A stretch of 64,000 nucleotides of DNA from Verrucomicrobiota bacterium (GCA_029556615.1 JAKQDD010000012.1:53615-117614); one strand, 5' to 3'. Shown: positions 37,987-46,838, counted from the first letter of the stretch. Translations and numbers: made by a program. Notes: a model not told the origin generated them from the letters alone.

Positions 37987-38618
37987 GCACGCAACCGCAG
38001 GTGCCGGGACTCTCGTCCGTGTCGTGCTCGGAGGCGCCGTCGCCGCGTTCGTCGAGCCGCAGCCCCCGGCGGGAGTCGGGGCGCCCGGGACTCGAGCCGG
38101 CCTTAGCGTCCGTCGTGGTGGTCGGGGCGGGCAACCTGCTGATGCAGGATGACGGCGTGGGGTTGCATGTGCTGGCGGTGCTGCGGGAGGAGCCAATCCC
38201 CGGCGCCACCCTGGTTGAGATGGGGACGGCGGTGCTGCACGCCCTGAGCGAGGTCGAGGGTGCGAGCCGTGTGCTGCTGATTGACGCGGTGCACGGGGGC
38301 TGCCCTCCGGGGACTCTCTATGTCGACGACGCCGTGGGGGCGGAGGCTCTGCCGGCGTGCTGTTCCATGCACTCGCTGGGTCTGCGCGAGGCATTGCGTT
38401 TTCTTTCCATTGAACCGATGCCTCGGCTGGCATTGATCGGGGTGGAACCGAAGACGATCGGGTATGGGATCGGGCTGACCGATCCGGTTCGCGCGGCGGT
38501 CCCTCGGGTGGTCGCTCTGGTCCGCAGGACGATTGCGGGCTGGCGGGGCTCGGGCGATGCCGGCGGCGGGCCGGGGGATTGGGCGGGGCGACTCCGCGCC
38601 TCTGCCAAGGCTTGTTGA
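37983..38618 (+). CDS. Hydrogenase maturation protease (HycI/HybD type)
   Basis: Cytoplasmic endopeptidase of 211 residues expected to remove the C-terminal tail of the large subunit after nickel insertion. The core begins VVVVGAGNLLMQDDGVGLHV (Asn51, Asp56-Asp57), matching the GNxLxxDDG family motif with its nickel-sensing Asp. Later segments LLIDAVHGG and SMHSLGLREALRFL are also typical. GTG 37983 overlaps the large-subunit stop (GTGA), indicating coupled translation. Two oddities: a Ser/Pro/Arg-rich N-terminal extension of about 43 residues and a C-terminal tail of about 30 residues, neither usual for the family (about 150-160 residues). Confidence 0.9.
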   Translation: MSTQPQVPGLSSVSCSEAPSPRSSSRSPRRESGRPGLEPALASVVVVGAGNLLMQDDGVGLHVLAVLREEPIPGATLVEMGTAVLHALSEVEGASRVLLIDAVHGGCPPGTLYVDDAVGAEALPACCSMHSLGLREALRFLSIEPMPRLALIGVEPKTIGYGIGLTDPVRAAVPRVVALVRRTIAGWRGSGDAGGGPGDWAGRLRASAKAC

Positions 38619-38623
38619 CGGCC

Positions 38624-41600
38624 ATGAATCTCCAGAGTCTCTTGTCACTCTTCCTGTTGGTGCTGTTAGGCGCGGTGTCTCCGGGGTCCGGGCAGGCGGC
38701 GGCGAGCACGGACGGCACGGTGACGTTCCATGTGACTTTCAGGGATCCGTCAGGGAACTATAGCGCGCGGGTGGACGCCTTCTGGGTGACCGATGGTTCG
38801 GGTCAATTCGTTCAGAACCTCCGCAAGGACGCCGGGACGCGGCAGCAGTATCTGTATCAATGGGCGGCAGCGCGCAAGACGACGGTCATCGACGGCTACA
38901 GCGGCGCGACGATCTCGACGTGGACACCGGTGACGGTGAACTGGGACTGCCGGGACACGAACAACCGGGTGGTTCCGGACGGCACGTACAAGCTCTATGT
39001 CGAGTTCACGGATCGTAATGGCCAGGGCCCATGGACCACGAATGGTCTTGCCTTCGAGAAGGGGCTGACCGGGGCGAGCCTCGGCTACCCGGACCAGACG
39101 TATTTGAAGAGCATGAGCCTGGTCTACACGCCCCTGCTGGCCTACGACATTGCGATCACCGACGTCCTGCCGGCGGTTGCCGCGGTGGGTTCGGTGGTGC
39201 CGGTGACGATCGCTGTGACCAACAAGACGAGTGTTCCGGAGACGTTCACGGTCACATTGAGCAATGTCACGAGTGGCGTGGCCGTCGGCAGCCAGTCCGT
39301 CGATCTTCTGGCGGGGAACGCGTCAACCAACCTGACACTGGCGTGGAATACGGCCGGGCTCGACGTCGGCGACTACACTCTCGAGGCCCGGGCTGGCGCC
39401 GTGCCCAACGAGACTCTGCTCTCGGACAACACGTTTTCCCGGAGGATCACGCTGCGCCACCCGGTGCACGACGTGGCCATCGCCGCAATCGAAGCGCCCG
39501 CGGCTGTGTTCGCGGAGGGGCTCACGAACATCGCGGTGACCGTCACGAACCGAGGAGATGTGACCGAGACGCTGGCAGTGACGCTGCTTGACGACACGGA
39601 CCTCCTGGGGATTGGGACCCAGGAGGTTGCCGGGCTGGCACCCCAGTCAGCGGTCACGGCCGTGTTCGCCTGGAGCACGACGAACGCCTCCTGGGGACCG
39701 CACGTGCTGCGCGCGGTCGCCGGCGTGGTGGCCGGCGAGACGTCGGTCTCTGACAATTCGCTCACGGTTTCGAGCATCGTCTCTCCAGCGCTCTCGACGA
39801 ACGTCTATTTGGCGAAGAGCAGCGTCTGGCGGTACCATGACCGCGGGACCGATCTTGGGAGCGCCTGGCGGGAGACCCGCTACGACGACAGTGCCTGGTC
39901 CTCCGGCCGCGGTCCGCTCGGGTACGAGGATCCCCCGCTGAACACGACGCTGAGCTTCGGCTCGAATGCGAATTCGAAGCACCCGACCTACTACTTCCGG
40001 GCCGGCTTCAACGTCACCAACCTGCCGAGCGCGTTGATCCTGAGGCTGAGACGGGATGACGGCGCTGTCGTCTACCTGAACGGGACGGAGGCCTATCGCA
40101 CGAATCTGCCGGCGGGTGTGATCCTCTACACGAATCTGGCCCTCGAGACGGTGAGCGGCGCCAATGAAACGACGTATTTCGAGACCAGCGTCCCTGCAAC
40201 GAACGTGGTCCTCGGCGCCAACCTGGTGGCCGTTGAAGTCCATCAGAGGTCGGGAGACAGCAGCGATTTGTCATTCGATCTGGAGGTCCTGGGGGTGGAG
40301 CCGCCCTATCGGCCGCCGATGACGACGAACCTGTTCATTGCCCGGGGCAGCGTCTGGCGCTACAGCGACGACGGGGTCGACCTGGGCTCCGTGCCGTGGA
40401 AGGCATTGGATTTCTACGACGGCGCCTGGTCCTCCGGGCTGGGGCCTTTCGGCTACGGCCAGCCGGTCGCCACGACCAACCGCTTCGGCGCGGATCCGAG
40501 TCAGAAGCACCCGACCCTCTATTATCGCACGACGTTTGCGGTGGACGTTCTGCCCGTGAGCATGCGCCTGCGTCTGCGGCGTGACGACGGCGCGGTGGTC
40601 TATCAAAACGGAGTCGAGGTGCACCGGGTGAATCTGGCTGACGGCCCGGTTCCGTATGCCTCCTGGGCCAGCACCGCGGTGGAGGGGGCGGACGCCCTCG
40701 AGTATTTTGAGACCGAGATCGCAGTCACCAACACGACCGTCGGCCCCAATGTGCTGGCGGTCGAGGTGCACACGGCGGATCCTGCCGACAACGACCTCTG
40801 CTTCGATGCGGAGTTGATCGGCATCGGTCCCTTGACTGCGCCGGTCCACAACCTGTCCGTCCTGGCCGTCGAACCGGCGGCGGATGCGCGGGTCGGCGAC
40901 CTGTTGCCCGTGGCGGTCACGGTGACCAACCGCGGGAACGTATCCGACACGTTTACGGTGTTTCTCTCGGATGCCAGCACCGGCCAGAACCTGGCGAGTG
41001 CTTTGGTTGCCGCTCTTCCCGTCGGGGGCGTCTCGACGGTCGGACTTGAATGGAACACGCTGGGTGCGGTCCCGGGCGGCCATGAGCTTGTCGCATTCAC
41101 GGTGCGCGATGGTGTGACCAACCTGCTCGGGACAGCCAGCGCGAGGGCGACGTTGTCCGGCACCGGGTTCGGCCCGAAGCCGACCGGGATCCGCGGCTCG
41201 TTGGGAGGACGCTGCAGCGCCGTCGCCTTCCTGGGGGATTGGTGGCTTGTGGGAACCGGAGCCACGCTCGAGGTTTGGAATGGCCGGGATCCGGGTGCTC
41301 CGGTGCGAGCGGGTCAGGTGCGTCTGCCCGGATCGATCGAGAGCCTTGCCGCCGCGGGGTCGCACGCCTACGTGGCCTGCGGCAGTGCCGGAGTGCATTT
41401 TGTCGATCTGACCGTGCCCTCCGCGCCGGTTCATGTCACGACCTACGACACGTCAGGGCACGCCTACGACGTGGTTGTCAGCGGGACATCGCTCCTGATT
41501 GCCGATGGTGTGGGCGGGTTGCGGGTTGTTAGTGTGGCCGCCCCGGCGTCGCCCTGGCTGCAAGGGGTGTATCACACGCGGGGTCCCGCTCGGGCGGTGG

Positions 41601-43321
41601 CCGTGGAACCGTCGCGCGCGTACGTCGTCGACGCCCACGAAGGTCTGCTGGTGCTCGACCTCTCGAATCCCGTCACGCCGTCGCTCCTGGGGAAGGTGGC
41701 TTTTCACGCGGGCGAGGCGATCGCGGTGGCGAACGGCGTCGCTTGCGTTGTGGACGGCAACAACCATCTGTTCATGATCGACACGCGTGTGCCGACGGCT
41801 CCCGTGCTGGCAGGTTCCCACGTGATCGAGGGCGCGGTCGGACATTCGGTGGTGCTGAATGGCCGCCACGCCTATGTGTCCGCCCTGGATGCCGGTCTGC
41901 TGGTGCTCGACGTGGGAGATCCGACCGCGATCACCCGGATCCGAGACGTGCCTGTCGCGGCGCAGGGTCAGTCGGTGAGCTCGGCGATGTCGGGCACGAC
42001 GCTGGTTCTGGCCAATGGCTTTGCAGGATTCCAGGTCTACGACGTTAGGATCCCCGCGGATCCGGTGCTCCGCGCCGACATGCCGGTAGCCCTCCGCGCG
42101 TGCGGTGTGGCGATGGATGGAGCGATGGCGTGCGTGGCTGCCGGCGAAAACGGGCTGCGACTTTACGACCTCACCGACCCCGCGGCCCCGGTCTGGGTGG
42201 GGTGGCTGGCGAACGCCATGAATGCCCGGTGCGTGGCGCTGGCGGGCGACATCGCGGTGGTGGGGGACGGCCCGCACGGGCTGAAGGTGGTGCGTGTGGC
42301 TGATCCTGCATCGCCAGTGCTCCTGGGGTCGTGGAACGGCGCCGGCTTAGGGAGCCTCCGCAACGTGGGTGTGACCGGCTCGCTTGCGGTGGCCAGCGAT
42401 GGCTGGCGGCTGGGGCTGATCGACCTGTCGACTCCCGAGGACCCGAGGCTTGTTGGTTACGAGACGGCTCCGGCATTTGTTTTTGACATGGCGGTTGATG
42501 CGTCCCGCGCTTACCTGGCGTGTGGCGACGCAGGGCTCATTGTCGTCGAGATCGGTTTGCAGGGGCTCCACCAGGTTGGCGTCTACGACAGCCCGGGCTT
42601 TGCCTCTGGCGTGTCGGTTGCGGGCTCCTCGGTGTATCTGGCGGATGGACCGGACGGGTGGAAGGTTCTGGATGTCTCCGGTGTCGTTCCGGTTCTGGTG
42701 CAGTCCGGGACAGGGGAAGGGCCGGTTCGCGACGTGTCGGCGGCAGGAGTGTTGGTGGCCCTCGGGAACGGCCTGAACCGGGCAACCATGCTGGACTTCA
42801 CGGTCCCGCTGACCCCGGTGCCGCGGCATTCCCTGGACGCGCTGGTTCGGGCGCTTAACATCAACGCCCATGGCGATCATTTGTTCCTGGCCGAGGACGA
42901 CGCCGGGATGGCGATTGCCACCCTGTGGCCGGATTGGGACGGGGATGGCCTGCCGGACGACTGGGAGCGGCAGATCATTGACGCCGATTCCGTCGACGAC
43001 CTGCGGGCCGTTGAGGACGTGGATCCGGCGGACGATTTCGATGGCGACGGTCTCACGAACCGGGCGGAGTTCATTGCCGGCACCGGGCCTGCAGACAGCC
43101 ATTCGCGATTCGCGGTGCAGCTGCCGCCAGCGACCGGGGGTGGGCCGCGCGTCCTCGAGTGGAGCAGTGTGGCGGGGAGAACCTATGCGGTGCACAAGGC
43201 CGTCCGCCTGACGTCCGGCTTCGTCGTGGTGCAGGACCATATTCCGGCGACACCGCCGCTAAACACTTTCACCGATCCAACCCCTGGTGCTGCAGCGTTC
43301 TACATCATCAGCGTCCGTTGA
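38624..43321 (+). CDS. Giant exported protein: DUF2271-like domain with flavinylation motif, CARDB and LVIVD repeats
   Basis: Exported protein of 1565 residues starting 6 bp after the maturation protease. The signal peptide is LLSLFLLVLLGAVSPGSGQA. Residues 28-160 resemble DUF2271 and contain DGYSGAT (Asp90-Thr96), the pattern to which ApbE enzymes attach FMN through the final Thr. Then come two CARDB-like domains (about 174-385), two copies of a beta-sandwich module with W-x-Y-x-D-G-x-D-LG (about 393-556 and 569-733), another CARDB-like domain, and an LVIVD-type propeller of many ~45-residue repeats (about 855-1435). Two EF-hand-like calcium loops (DWDGDGLPDDWE, DFDGDGLTNRAEF) precede a short C-terminal module. 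A redox partner of the hydrogenase is inferred from the motif and its neighbours. Confidence 0.7.
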   Translation: MNLQSLLSLFLLVLLGAVSPGSGQAAASTDGTVTFHVTFRDPSGNYSARVDAFWVTDGSGQFVQNLRKDAGTRQQYLYQWAAARKTTVIDGYSGATISTWTPVTVNWDCRDTNNRVVPDGTYKLYVEFTDRNGQGPWTTNGLAFEKGLTGASLGYPDQTYLKSMSLVYTPLLAYDIAITDVLPAVAAVGSVVPVTIAVTNKTSVPETFTVTLSNVTSGVAVGSQSVDLLAGNASTNLTLAWNTAGLDVGDYTLEARAGAVPNETLLSDNTFSRRITLRHPVHDVAIAAIEAPAAVFAEGLTNIAVTVTNRGDVTETLAVTLLDDTDLLGIGTQEVAGLAPQSAVTAVFAWSTTNASWGPHVLRAVAGVVAGETSVSDNSLTVSSIVSPALSTNVYLAKSSVWRYHDRGTDLGSAWRETRYDDSAWSSGRGPLGYEDPPLNTTLSFGSNANSKHPTYYFRAGFNVTNLPSALILRLRRDDGAVVYLNGTEAYRTNLPAGVILYTNLALETVSGANETTYFETSVPATNVVLGANLVAVEVHQRSGDSSDLSFDLEVLGVEPPYRPPMTTNLFIARGSVWRYSDDGVDLGSVPWKALDFYDGAWSSGLGPFGYGQPVATTNRFGADPSQKHPTLYYRTTFAVDVLPVSMRLRLRRDDGAVVYQNGVEVHRVNLADGPVPYASWASTAVEGADALEYFETEIAVTNTTVGPNVLAVEVHTADPADNDLCFDAELIGIGPLTAPVHNLSVLAVEPAADARVGDLLPVAVTVTNRGNVSDTFTVFLSDASTGQNLASALVAALPVGGVSTVGLEWNTLGAVPGGHELVAFTVRDGVTNLLGTASARATLSGTGFGPKPTGIRGSLGGRCSAVAFLGDWWLVGTGATLEVWNGRDPGAPVRAGQVRLPGSIESLAAAGSHAYVACGSAGVHFVDLTVPSAPVHVTTYDTSGHAYDVVVSGTSLLIADGVGGLRVVSVAAPASPWLQGVYHTRGPARAVAVEPSRAYVVDAHEGLLVLDLSNPVTPSLLGKVAFHAGEAIAVANGVACVVDGNNHLFMIDTRVPTAPVLAGSHVIEGAVGHSVVLNGRHAYVSALDAGLLVLDVGDPTAITRIRDVPVAAQGQSVSSAMSGTTLVLANGFAGFQVYDVRIPADPVLRADMPVALRACGVAMDGAMACVAAGENGLRLYDLTDPAAPVWVGWLANAMNARCVALAGDIAVVGDGPHGLKVVRVADPASPVLLGSWNGAGLGSLRNVGVTGSLAVASDGWRLGLIDLSTPEDPRLVGYETAPAFVFDMAVDASRAYLACGDAGLIVVEIGLQGLHQVGVYDSPGFASGVSVAGSSVYLADGPDGWKVLDVSGVVPVLVQSGTGEGPVRDVSAAGVLVALGNGLNRATMLDFTVPLTPVPRHSLDALVRALNINAHGDHLFLAEDDAGMAIATLWPDWDGDGLPDDWERQIIDADSVDDLRAVEDVDPADDFDGDGLTNRAEFIAGTGPADSHSRFAVQLPPATGGGPRVLEWSSVAGRTYAVHKAVRLTSGFVVVQDHIPATPPLNTFTDPTPGAAAFYIISVR
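38891..38911 (+). other. Predicted ApbE flavinylation site (DGYSGAT)
   Basis: These codons encode Asp-Gly-Tyr-Ser-Gly-Ala-Thr. Known ApbE targets such as NqrC and RnfG carry a D-x-x-[ST]-[GA]-A-[TS] motif with FMN on the last residue. An apbE-like gene overlaps the 3' end of this same reading frame. Confidence 0.6.
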
Positions 43322-44405
43322 ACCGCCGAGGCCCGAACGGGCACCGAGGGCCCGTGGCCGGTTTCGACACGGGTGGGTGGCCGCGCTTCCTCTGGCCCTC
43401 GTCGTGTGCCTCGGGGCGGGCTTCGCTGCCGAGCGCCCGTTGGTTTCGTGGCAGGGGGAGACGATGGGGAGCGTCTACACGGTCAAGATCGCGGATGTCC
43501 GCCTGGACGCCGCACCTCTCGAGACGTTGAAGGAGGCGATCCGGCATCGGCTCGAGGAGGTGAACCGGCAGATGTCCCATTATCGGCCGGAAAGCGAGCT
43601 GTCTCGTTTCAACCGCGCTCCGGCGGGAGAGCCCTTCACGATGTCGGCGGACTTTGCCCGCGTCCTGCAGTTGGCCTTCGAGCTGAACCTTCGATCCGGG
43701 GGCGCGCTGGATCCGACGGTGGGTCCCGTGGTGAACCTCTGGGGCTTTGGCGAGGCGTCGAGCCGGCGTGCCGTGCCCGGGGAGGCACAACTGCAGGCAG
43801 CGTTAGCACGGGTCGGCTGCCACCACCTGAGGATCACCGAAGAGGGTCGGCTGGTGAAGGACATCGCCGGTCTGCAACTGAACCTGAGCGCGGTGGCCAA
43901 GGGCTTCGGCGTGGACACCATGGCGGCGGCCGTGCGTGCTCATGGCTTCACGAACTTCTATGTGTCGATCAGCGGCGAGGTTTACGCCAGCGGCCACAAC
44001 GGCGCGGGCACGGACTGGCAAGTGGGTCTCTCCGCCCCTGTGGACGACTGGCGACCGGGGGATCCGATGCTGACGGTGATTCCGCTCTCCGGGCGGGCGG
44101 TGTCGACGTCGGGCGACTACCAGAAGTACTTTGTCGATGCGCAGGGACGCCGCCAGTCTCACCTTATCGATCCGCGCACGGGTCGGCCGGTTCGGCACGC
44201 GCTGGGCAGCGTTTCGGTGGTCGCGGACACGTGTGCCTGGGCGGACGGACTTTCCACGACCCTTTTTGTGCTGGGGCCGGACGCCGGCCTGAAGTTCGTC
44301 GAGACCCTGACCAACGCGGCGGCCCTGTTCGTCCTTCGGGACCCGGACGGGACTTTCCGCACTGTCGCCAGTTCACGGTTTCCCAGGGAACAGCCTGGTC
44401 CATGA
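43287..44405 (+). CDS. apbE: FAD:protein FMN transferase (ApbE)
   Basis: Exported enzyme of up to 372 residues that transfers FMN from FAD to a Ser/Thr of target proteins outside the cytoplasm. Family motifs: GETMGSVYTVKI, a YRPESELSRFNRA block, LNLSAVAKGFGVD, VSISGEVYASG, and SGDYQKYF followed by SHLIDPRTGRPVRHALGSVSVVA. A hydrophobic export segment (VAALPLALVVCLGAGFAAE) lies near residues 31-49. GTG 43287 overlaps the upstream gene by 35 bp; a later in-frame GTG at 43374 would leave no positive n-region, so the start is uncertain. The obvious candidate substrate is the upstream DGYSGAT protein. Confidence 0.9.
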   Translation: MLQRSTSSASVEPPRPERAPRARGRFRHGWVAALPLALVVCLGAGFAAERPLVSWQGETMGSVYTVKIADVRLDAAPLETLKEAIRHRLEEVNRQMSHYRPESELSRFNRAPAGEPFTMSADFARVLQLAFELNLRSGGALDPTVGPVVNLWGFGEASSRRAVPGEAQLQAALARVGCHHLRITEEGRLVKDIAGLQLNLSAVAKGFGVDTMAAAVRAHGFTNFYVSISGEVYASGHNGAGTDWQVGLSAPVDDWRPGDPMLTVIPLSGRAVSTSGDYQKYFVDAQGRRQSHLIDPRTGRPVRHALGSVSVVADTCAWADGLSTTLFVLGPDAGLKFVETLTNAAALFVLRDPDGTFRTVASSRFPREQPGP

Positions 44406-44410
44406 AGCTT

Positions 44411-44461
44411 GGTGGTCCAATACGCGCGGGGAACCTGCCCGTAGTTGCGAATTGAACCACC
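44411..44461. terminator. Inverted repeat between convergent genes
   Basis: GGTGGTCCAAT (44411-44421) faces ATTGAACCACC (44451-44461), 10 of 11 paired, with a 29-base loop, between apbE and the convergent M48 gene. Related words (GTGGTCCAATTCGCAA) occur after the rhaT-like gene at about 63866. Confidence 0.45.
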
Positions 44462-44475
44462 TGGGATCTCGCGGT

Positions 44476-45273
44476 TCACGACACCGGGCGAAAGGCGGCC
44501 TTGGCCTTGGGCATCAGGCGTTGCAGGTTGGCGATGCGGTCCTGGTCGAGGGGGTGGGTGCGGAGGAAACGGGGTGTCTGGCTCCCTTTGTCGCGGTTGT
44601 AATCCGCAAACCGCTGCCAGAAAGCGACCGCCGCCTCGGGATCGTATCCGGCCCGGGCCATCCAGAGGAGGCCGATCTCATCGGCTTCGGCTTCCTGTTT
44701 TCGGCTGTGGGGCAGCGTTTCGCCGATTTGCAGCCCGATTCCGTACAGCGAGCCGAAGGTCTTCTCGTAGCGTGGGTCCTTGCTGCCCACGTAGGCGGTG
44801 GCCGCGTTGCCGATCCCCTGGGTGATCATGGCCCGGCTCATGCGCTCGGCGCCGTGGTGAGCGGCAGCATGAGCGACTTCGTGCCCGATCACGGTGGCGA
44901 GGCCGGCTTCGTCCCGGGCGATGGGCAACAGGCCGGTGTAGACGCCCACCTTGCCGCCCGGGAGGCAGAACGCGTTGGCCTCCTGGCTCTCGAACAGGAC
45001 GAACTCCCATTCCGCCCCTGGCAGGTTGGCCACGGCGGCGATCCGCCGGCCGACCTTCTCGACGAGCGCCGTCGCAGCCTGGTCCCGGCTGATGGGCACT
45101 TCTTGTTTCATCTGGCTGAAGGCCTGCAAGCCGAGGCGCAGCTCCTCCTGGGCACCTACGAGCACCAACTGCCTTCGTCCGGTCTCGGGAGCGGTGATGC
45201 ATCCGGCCAGCCCCGCGGCAGCCAAGAAGACCATCCCAAGACGCCGATTCCATCCCCACACTCCGGGCTTCAT
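44476..45273 (-). CDS. M48-family zinc metallopeptidase lipoprotein
   Basis: Envelope metallopeptidase of 265 residues related to BepA/LoiP-type M48 enzymes. The signal ends in lipobox LAGC (Cys25), so it is probably a lipoprotein. The zinc motif HEVAH (His131, Glu132, His135) is present and the third ligand is likely Glu194 in QEAEADEIGLLWM. NAFCLPGGKVGVYTGLL just before the zinc motif is typical. The C-terminal TPRFLRTHPLDQDRIANLQ matches family members that trim or assist outer-membrane protein assembly; there is no TPR extension. Full length, convergent with apbE. Confidence 0.92.
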   Translation of the reverse strand: MKPGVWGWNRRLGMVFLAAAGLAGCITAPETGRRQLVLVGAQEELRLGLQAFSQMKQEVPISRDQAATALVEKVGRRIAAVANLPGAEWEFVLFESQEANAFCLPGGKVGVYTGLLPIARDEAGLATVIGHEVAHAAAHHGAERMSRAMITQGIGNAATAYVGSKDPRYEKTFGSLYGIGLQIGETLPHSRKQEAEADEIGLLWMARAGYDPEAAVAFWQRFADYNRDKGSQTPRFLRTHPLDQDRIANLQRLMPKAKAAFRPVS

Positions 45274-45393
45274 GCCAGGGAATTAACCACAAAGGTGGGC
45301 TGCGGACAAGAGCCCGCGAATTCCGTCGAGGCGGATGACAAGAGGGCCGGGAGGAACCGATCGCGGGATGGCGACCGGCGGCGCCGGCGGGAC

Positions 45394-45522
45394 GGCGGGA
45401 GGCACACGGTGGTGCCGCTGCATGCCTCGATCCAGGAACACTGCCGGCGCCTTGGCTTTGACAACCTGGCGCCCATCATTTGGCACAAGATTGCCATCGC
45501 CTGCTCGAGATTCCAGCGATAG
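45394..45522 (+). pseudogene. Fragment of a DNA methyltransferase gene (remnant)
   Basis: One frame encodes about 42 residues ending in a stop: GGRHTVVPLHASIQEHCRRL then GFDNLAPIIWHKIA. This block closely resembles the interior of site-specific DNA (N4/N6) methyltransferases, where GFDNL-PIIWHKIANA precedes the region before the catalytic motif. The likeness ends after HKIA; the frame then reads IACSRFQR and stops, and the upstream part is Arg-rich and unrelated. No intact enzyme is present. It is the only recognisable content of the 442-bp gap at 45274-45715 apart from the palindrome at 45603. Assigned from memory of the family, so tentative. Confidence 0.4.
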
Positions 45523-45602
45523 TGCTGGAGTCGCATCGCGACGGGGGTCATCGGTTGCGGAATTCACCACGACGTCACGGTCTGCGGGGTCATGCTCCCA
45601 TC

Positions 45603-45663
45603 AATCTGTGTTCCGTCCTGAATCTGGGAGGAAAGCCTGACCGATTGGGGGCGGAGCACAAAG
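45603..45663. repeat. Solo palindrome related to the 9470 tandem array
   Basis: AATCTGTGTTCCGTCCTGAA (45603-45622) faces CCGATTGGGGGCGGAGCACA (45641-45660). These are recognisable versions of both arms of the tandem unit. It lies just beyond the 3' end of the minus-strand PAS gene. Confidence 0.65.
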
Positions 45664-45715
45664 AGCGTGGGTCTGACCCTGTTGCCCGCTCGTTGGGGAA
45701 GGAGACTCCCGGAAC

Positions 45716-46198
45716 TCACCCGGCTTTCCGGATTGCCTTCCATTCCTTGAGGACGGCGAAGAAAGCCGCCGCTTCTTCGTCCTGGGGATTCACGAGGAGG
45801 CGCTGTCTCATCCTCAGGGCGTTGAGCTCGGTGACATCCTCTTGTTCGGCGACGTAGTAGATGGCTTTGCCGCGCTCGCCGTAGATGGCGTAGCAGTACC
45901 AGTTCATGAGGAACGGCTCGCCGTTCTTGCGGTAGTTCCAGGTCTGGCCGTGGAACACTTCGCGGTTAATCAACTTCACTTTGAGCGACCGCAGCAGGGC
46001 GCGGTCGGTGTGCCGGCCCTGGAGGATGCGTGGGGTCTTGCCGCTGAGCTCCTCGCGTCCGTAGCCGGTCATCTTCAGCCAGGCCCGGTTCACGTAGAGA
46101 ATGCGAGGGCCGGCGGGAGGATCGAGAGTCGCGTCCGTCACCATGATGCCCCGCCGGAGGTTTTCCAGCACAATAAACCAGTCGAATTTGAATTGCAT
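45716..46198 (-). CDS. Small stand-alone PAS-domain protein
   Basis: Cytoplasmic protein of 160 residues made almost entirely of one PAS domain: FIVLENLRRGIMVTDATLDP, ILYVNRAWLKMTGYGREEL, GKTPRILQGRHTDRALL, then FLMNWYCYAIYGERGKAIYYVAEQEDVTE. The layout is LOV-like, but the flavin-reactive Cys of the LOV motif (GRNCRFLQ) is replaced by Pro (GKTPRILQ), so no LOV photochemistry is expected. There is no kinase, cyclase or DNA-binding output domain, so it probably acts through a partner. ATG 46198 starts MQFKFDWFIVLENL; longer upstream frames look non-coding. Confidence 0.8.
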   Translation of the reverse strand: MQFKFDWFIVLENLRRGIMVTDATLDPPAGPRILYVNRAWLKMTGYGREELSGKTPRILQGRHTDRALLRSLKVKLINREVFHGQTWNYRKNGEPFLMNWYCYAIYGERGKAIYYVAEQEDVTELNALRMRQRLLVNPQDEEAAAFFAVLKEWKAIRKAG

Positions 46199-46393
46199 GG
46201 TCGTGATCGTGATCTTCGCCCGACACACTCTCTGAGGACTCCGTCGCTTGCCGGTTAGAATGACACAGGTCGGCCGGGGCGGCAACCCCTCGTGCGACCC
46301 GGATCCTCGCCTAACGTGTGCGGCGCGAACGTTCGCCATCGGCTCGTGGTGGGTATTTGCCTTGTGGGCGCGTGGGGTGTCGGCTCCGGGGAG

Positions 46394-46415
46394 GCCCGCC
46401 CGCTGGCGGGCGGGC
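46394..46415. repeat. Perfect 10-bp hairpin GCCCGCCCGC/GCGGGCGGGC
   Basis: Two-base loop. A second hairpin GCCCGCC-CTGGG-GGCGGGC followed by TTT lies at 46439-46460. Both are in the 640-bp gap 46199-46838, which otherwise holds repeat A and a partial B and no gene I can support. Confidence 0.55.
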
Positions 46416-46555
46416 TCTATAGGGATTGGAGGGGATGGGCCCGCCCTGGGGGCGGGCTTTCAAATCCGCGGAAACCCCGGACTGGGCGGCTCAAGGCGCC
46501 TGGTCAAGCCCAGGAGGTTGAGCCACAAGGGACGGTTACGCGCGGATTTGGGCCC

Positions 46556-46642
46556 AGAGTCCTCGACTTGTGGAATGTGCGGTCAACAGATCACATTGGG
46601 TCCCTGCGGTTCCAGGCCGACCCAACTTCCGTCGAGGACTCT
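46556..46642 (+). repeat. Repeat A copy upstream of the second GH38-like gene
   Basis: AGAGTCCTCGACTTGTGG to CCGTCGAGGACTCT with perfect 12-bp inverted ends. A truncated B copy (TAGCGAGGCGCGGAAA, from 46647 to about 46685) follows. Confidence 0.85.
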
Positions 46643-46838
46643 ACATTAGCGAGGCGCGGAAAAGAGGGTCCGAAAAACCGGGGGCAACTCGGAACCTGTT
46701 CCCTCTCAAGGCCCCTGAATTCCGGCATGCACCCCCTCGGAGGACGCCTGGAGCCGGAGGCATTAGGCTTGACCTGCTGACTACGGATTTCACAATCCGC
46801 TGACTCCTGGGGCAGACCGCACCGGAGTCTTCATCCGA

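Noticed and set aside
45270..45570. Small minus-strand genes in the gap after the M48 gene
   Set aside because: Two overlapping frames, both Arg/Pro-rich at their ends; the plus-strand methyltransferase-like fragment is the more convincing content.
45716..46198. LOV photoreceptor
   Set aside because: The required Cys in the LOV motif is replaced by Pro, so only a general PAS assignment is supported.
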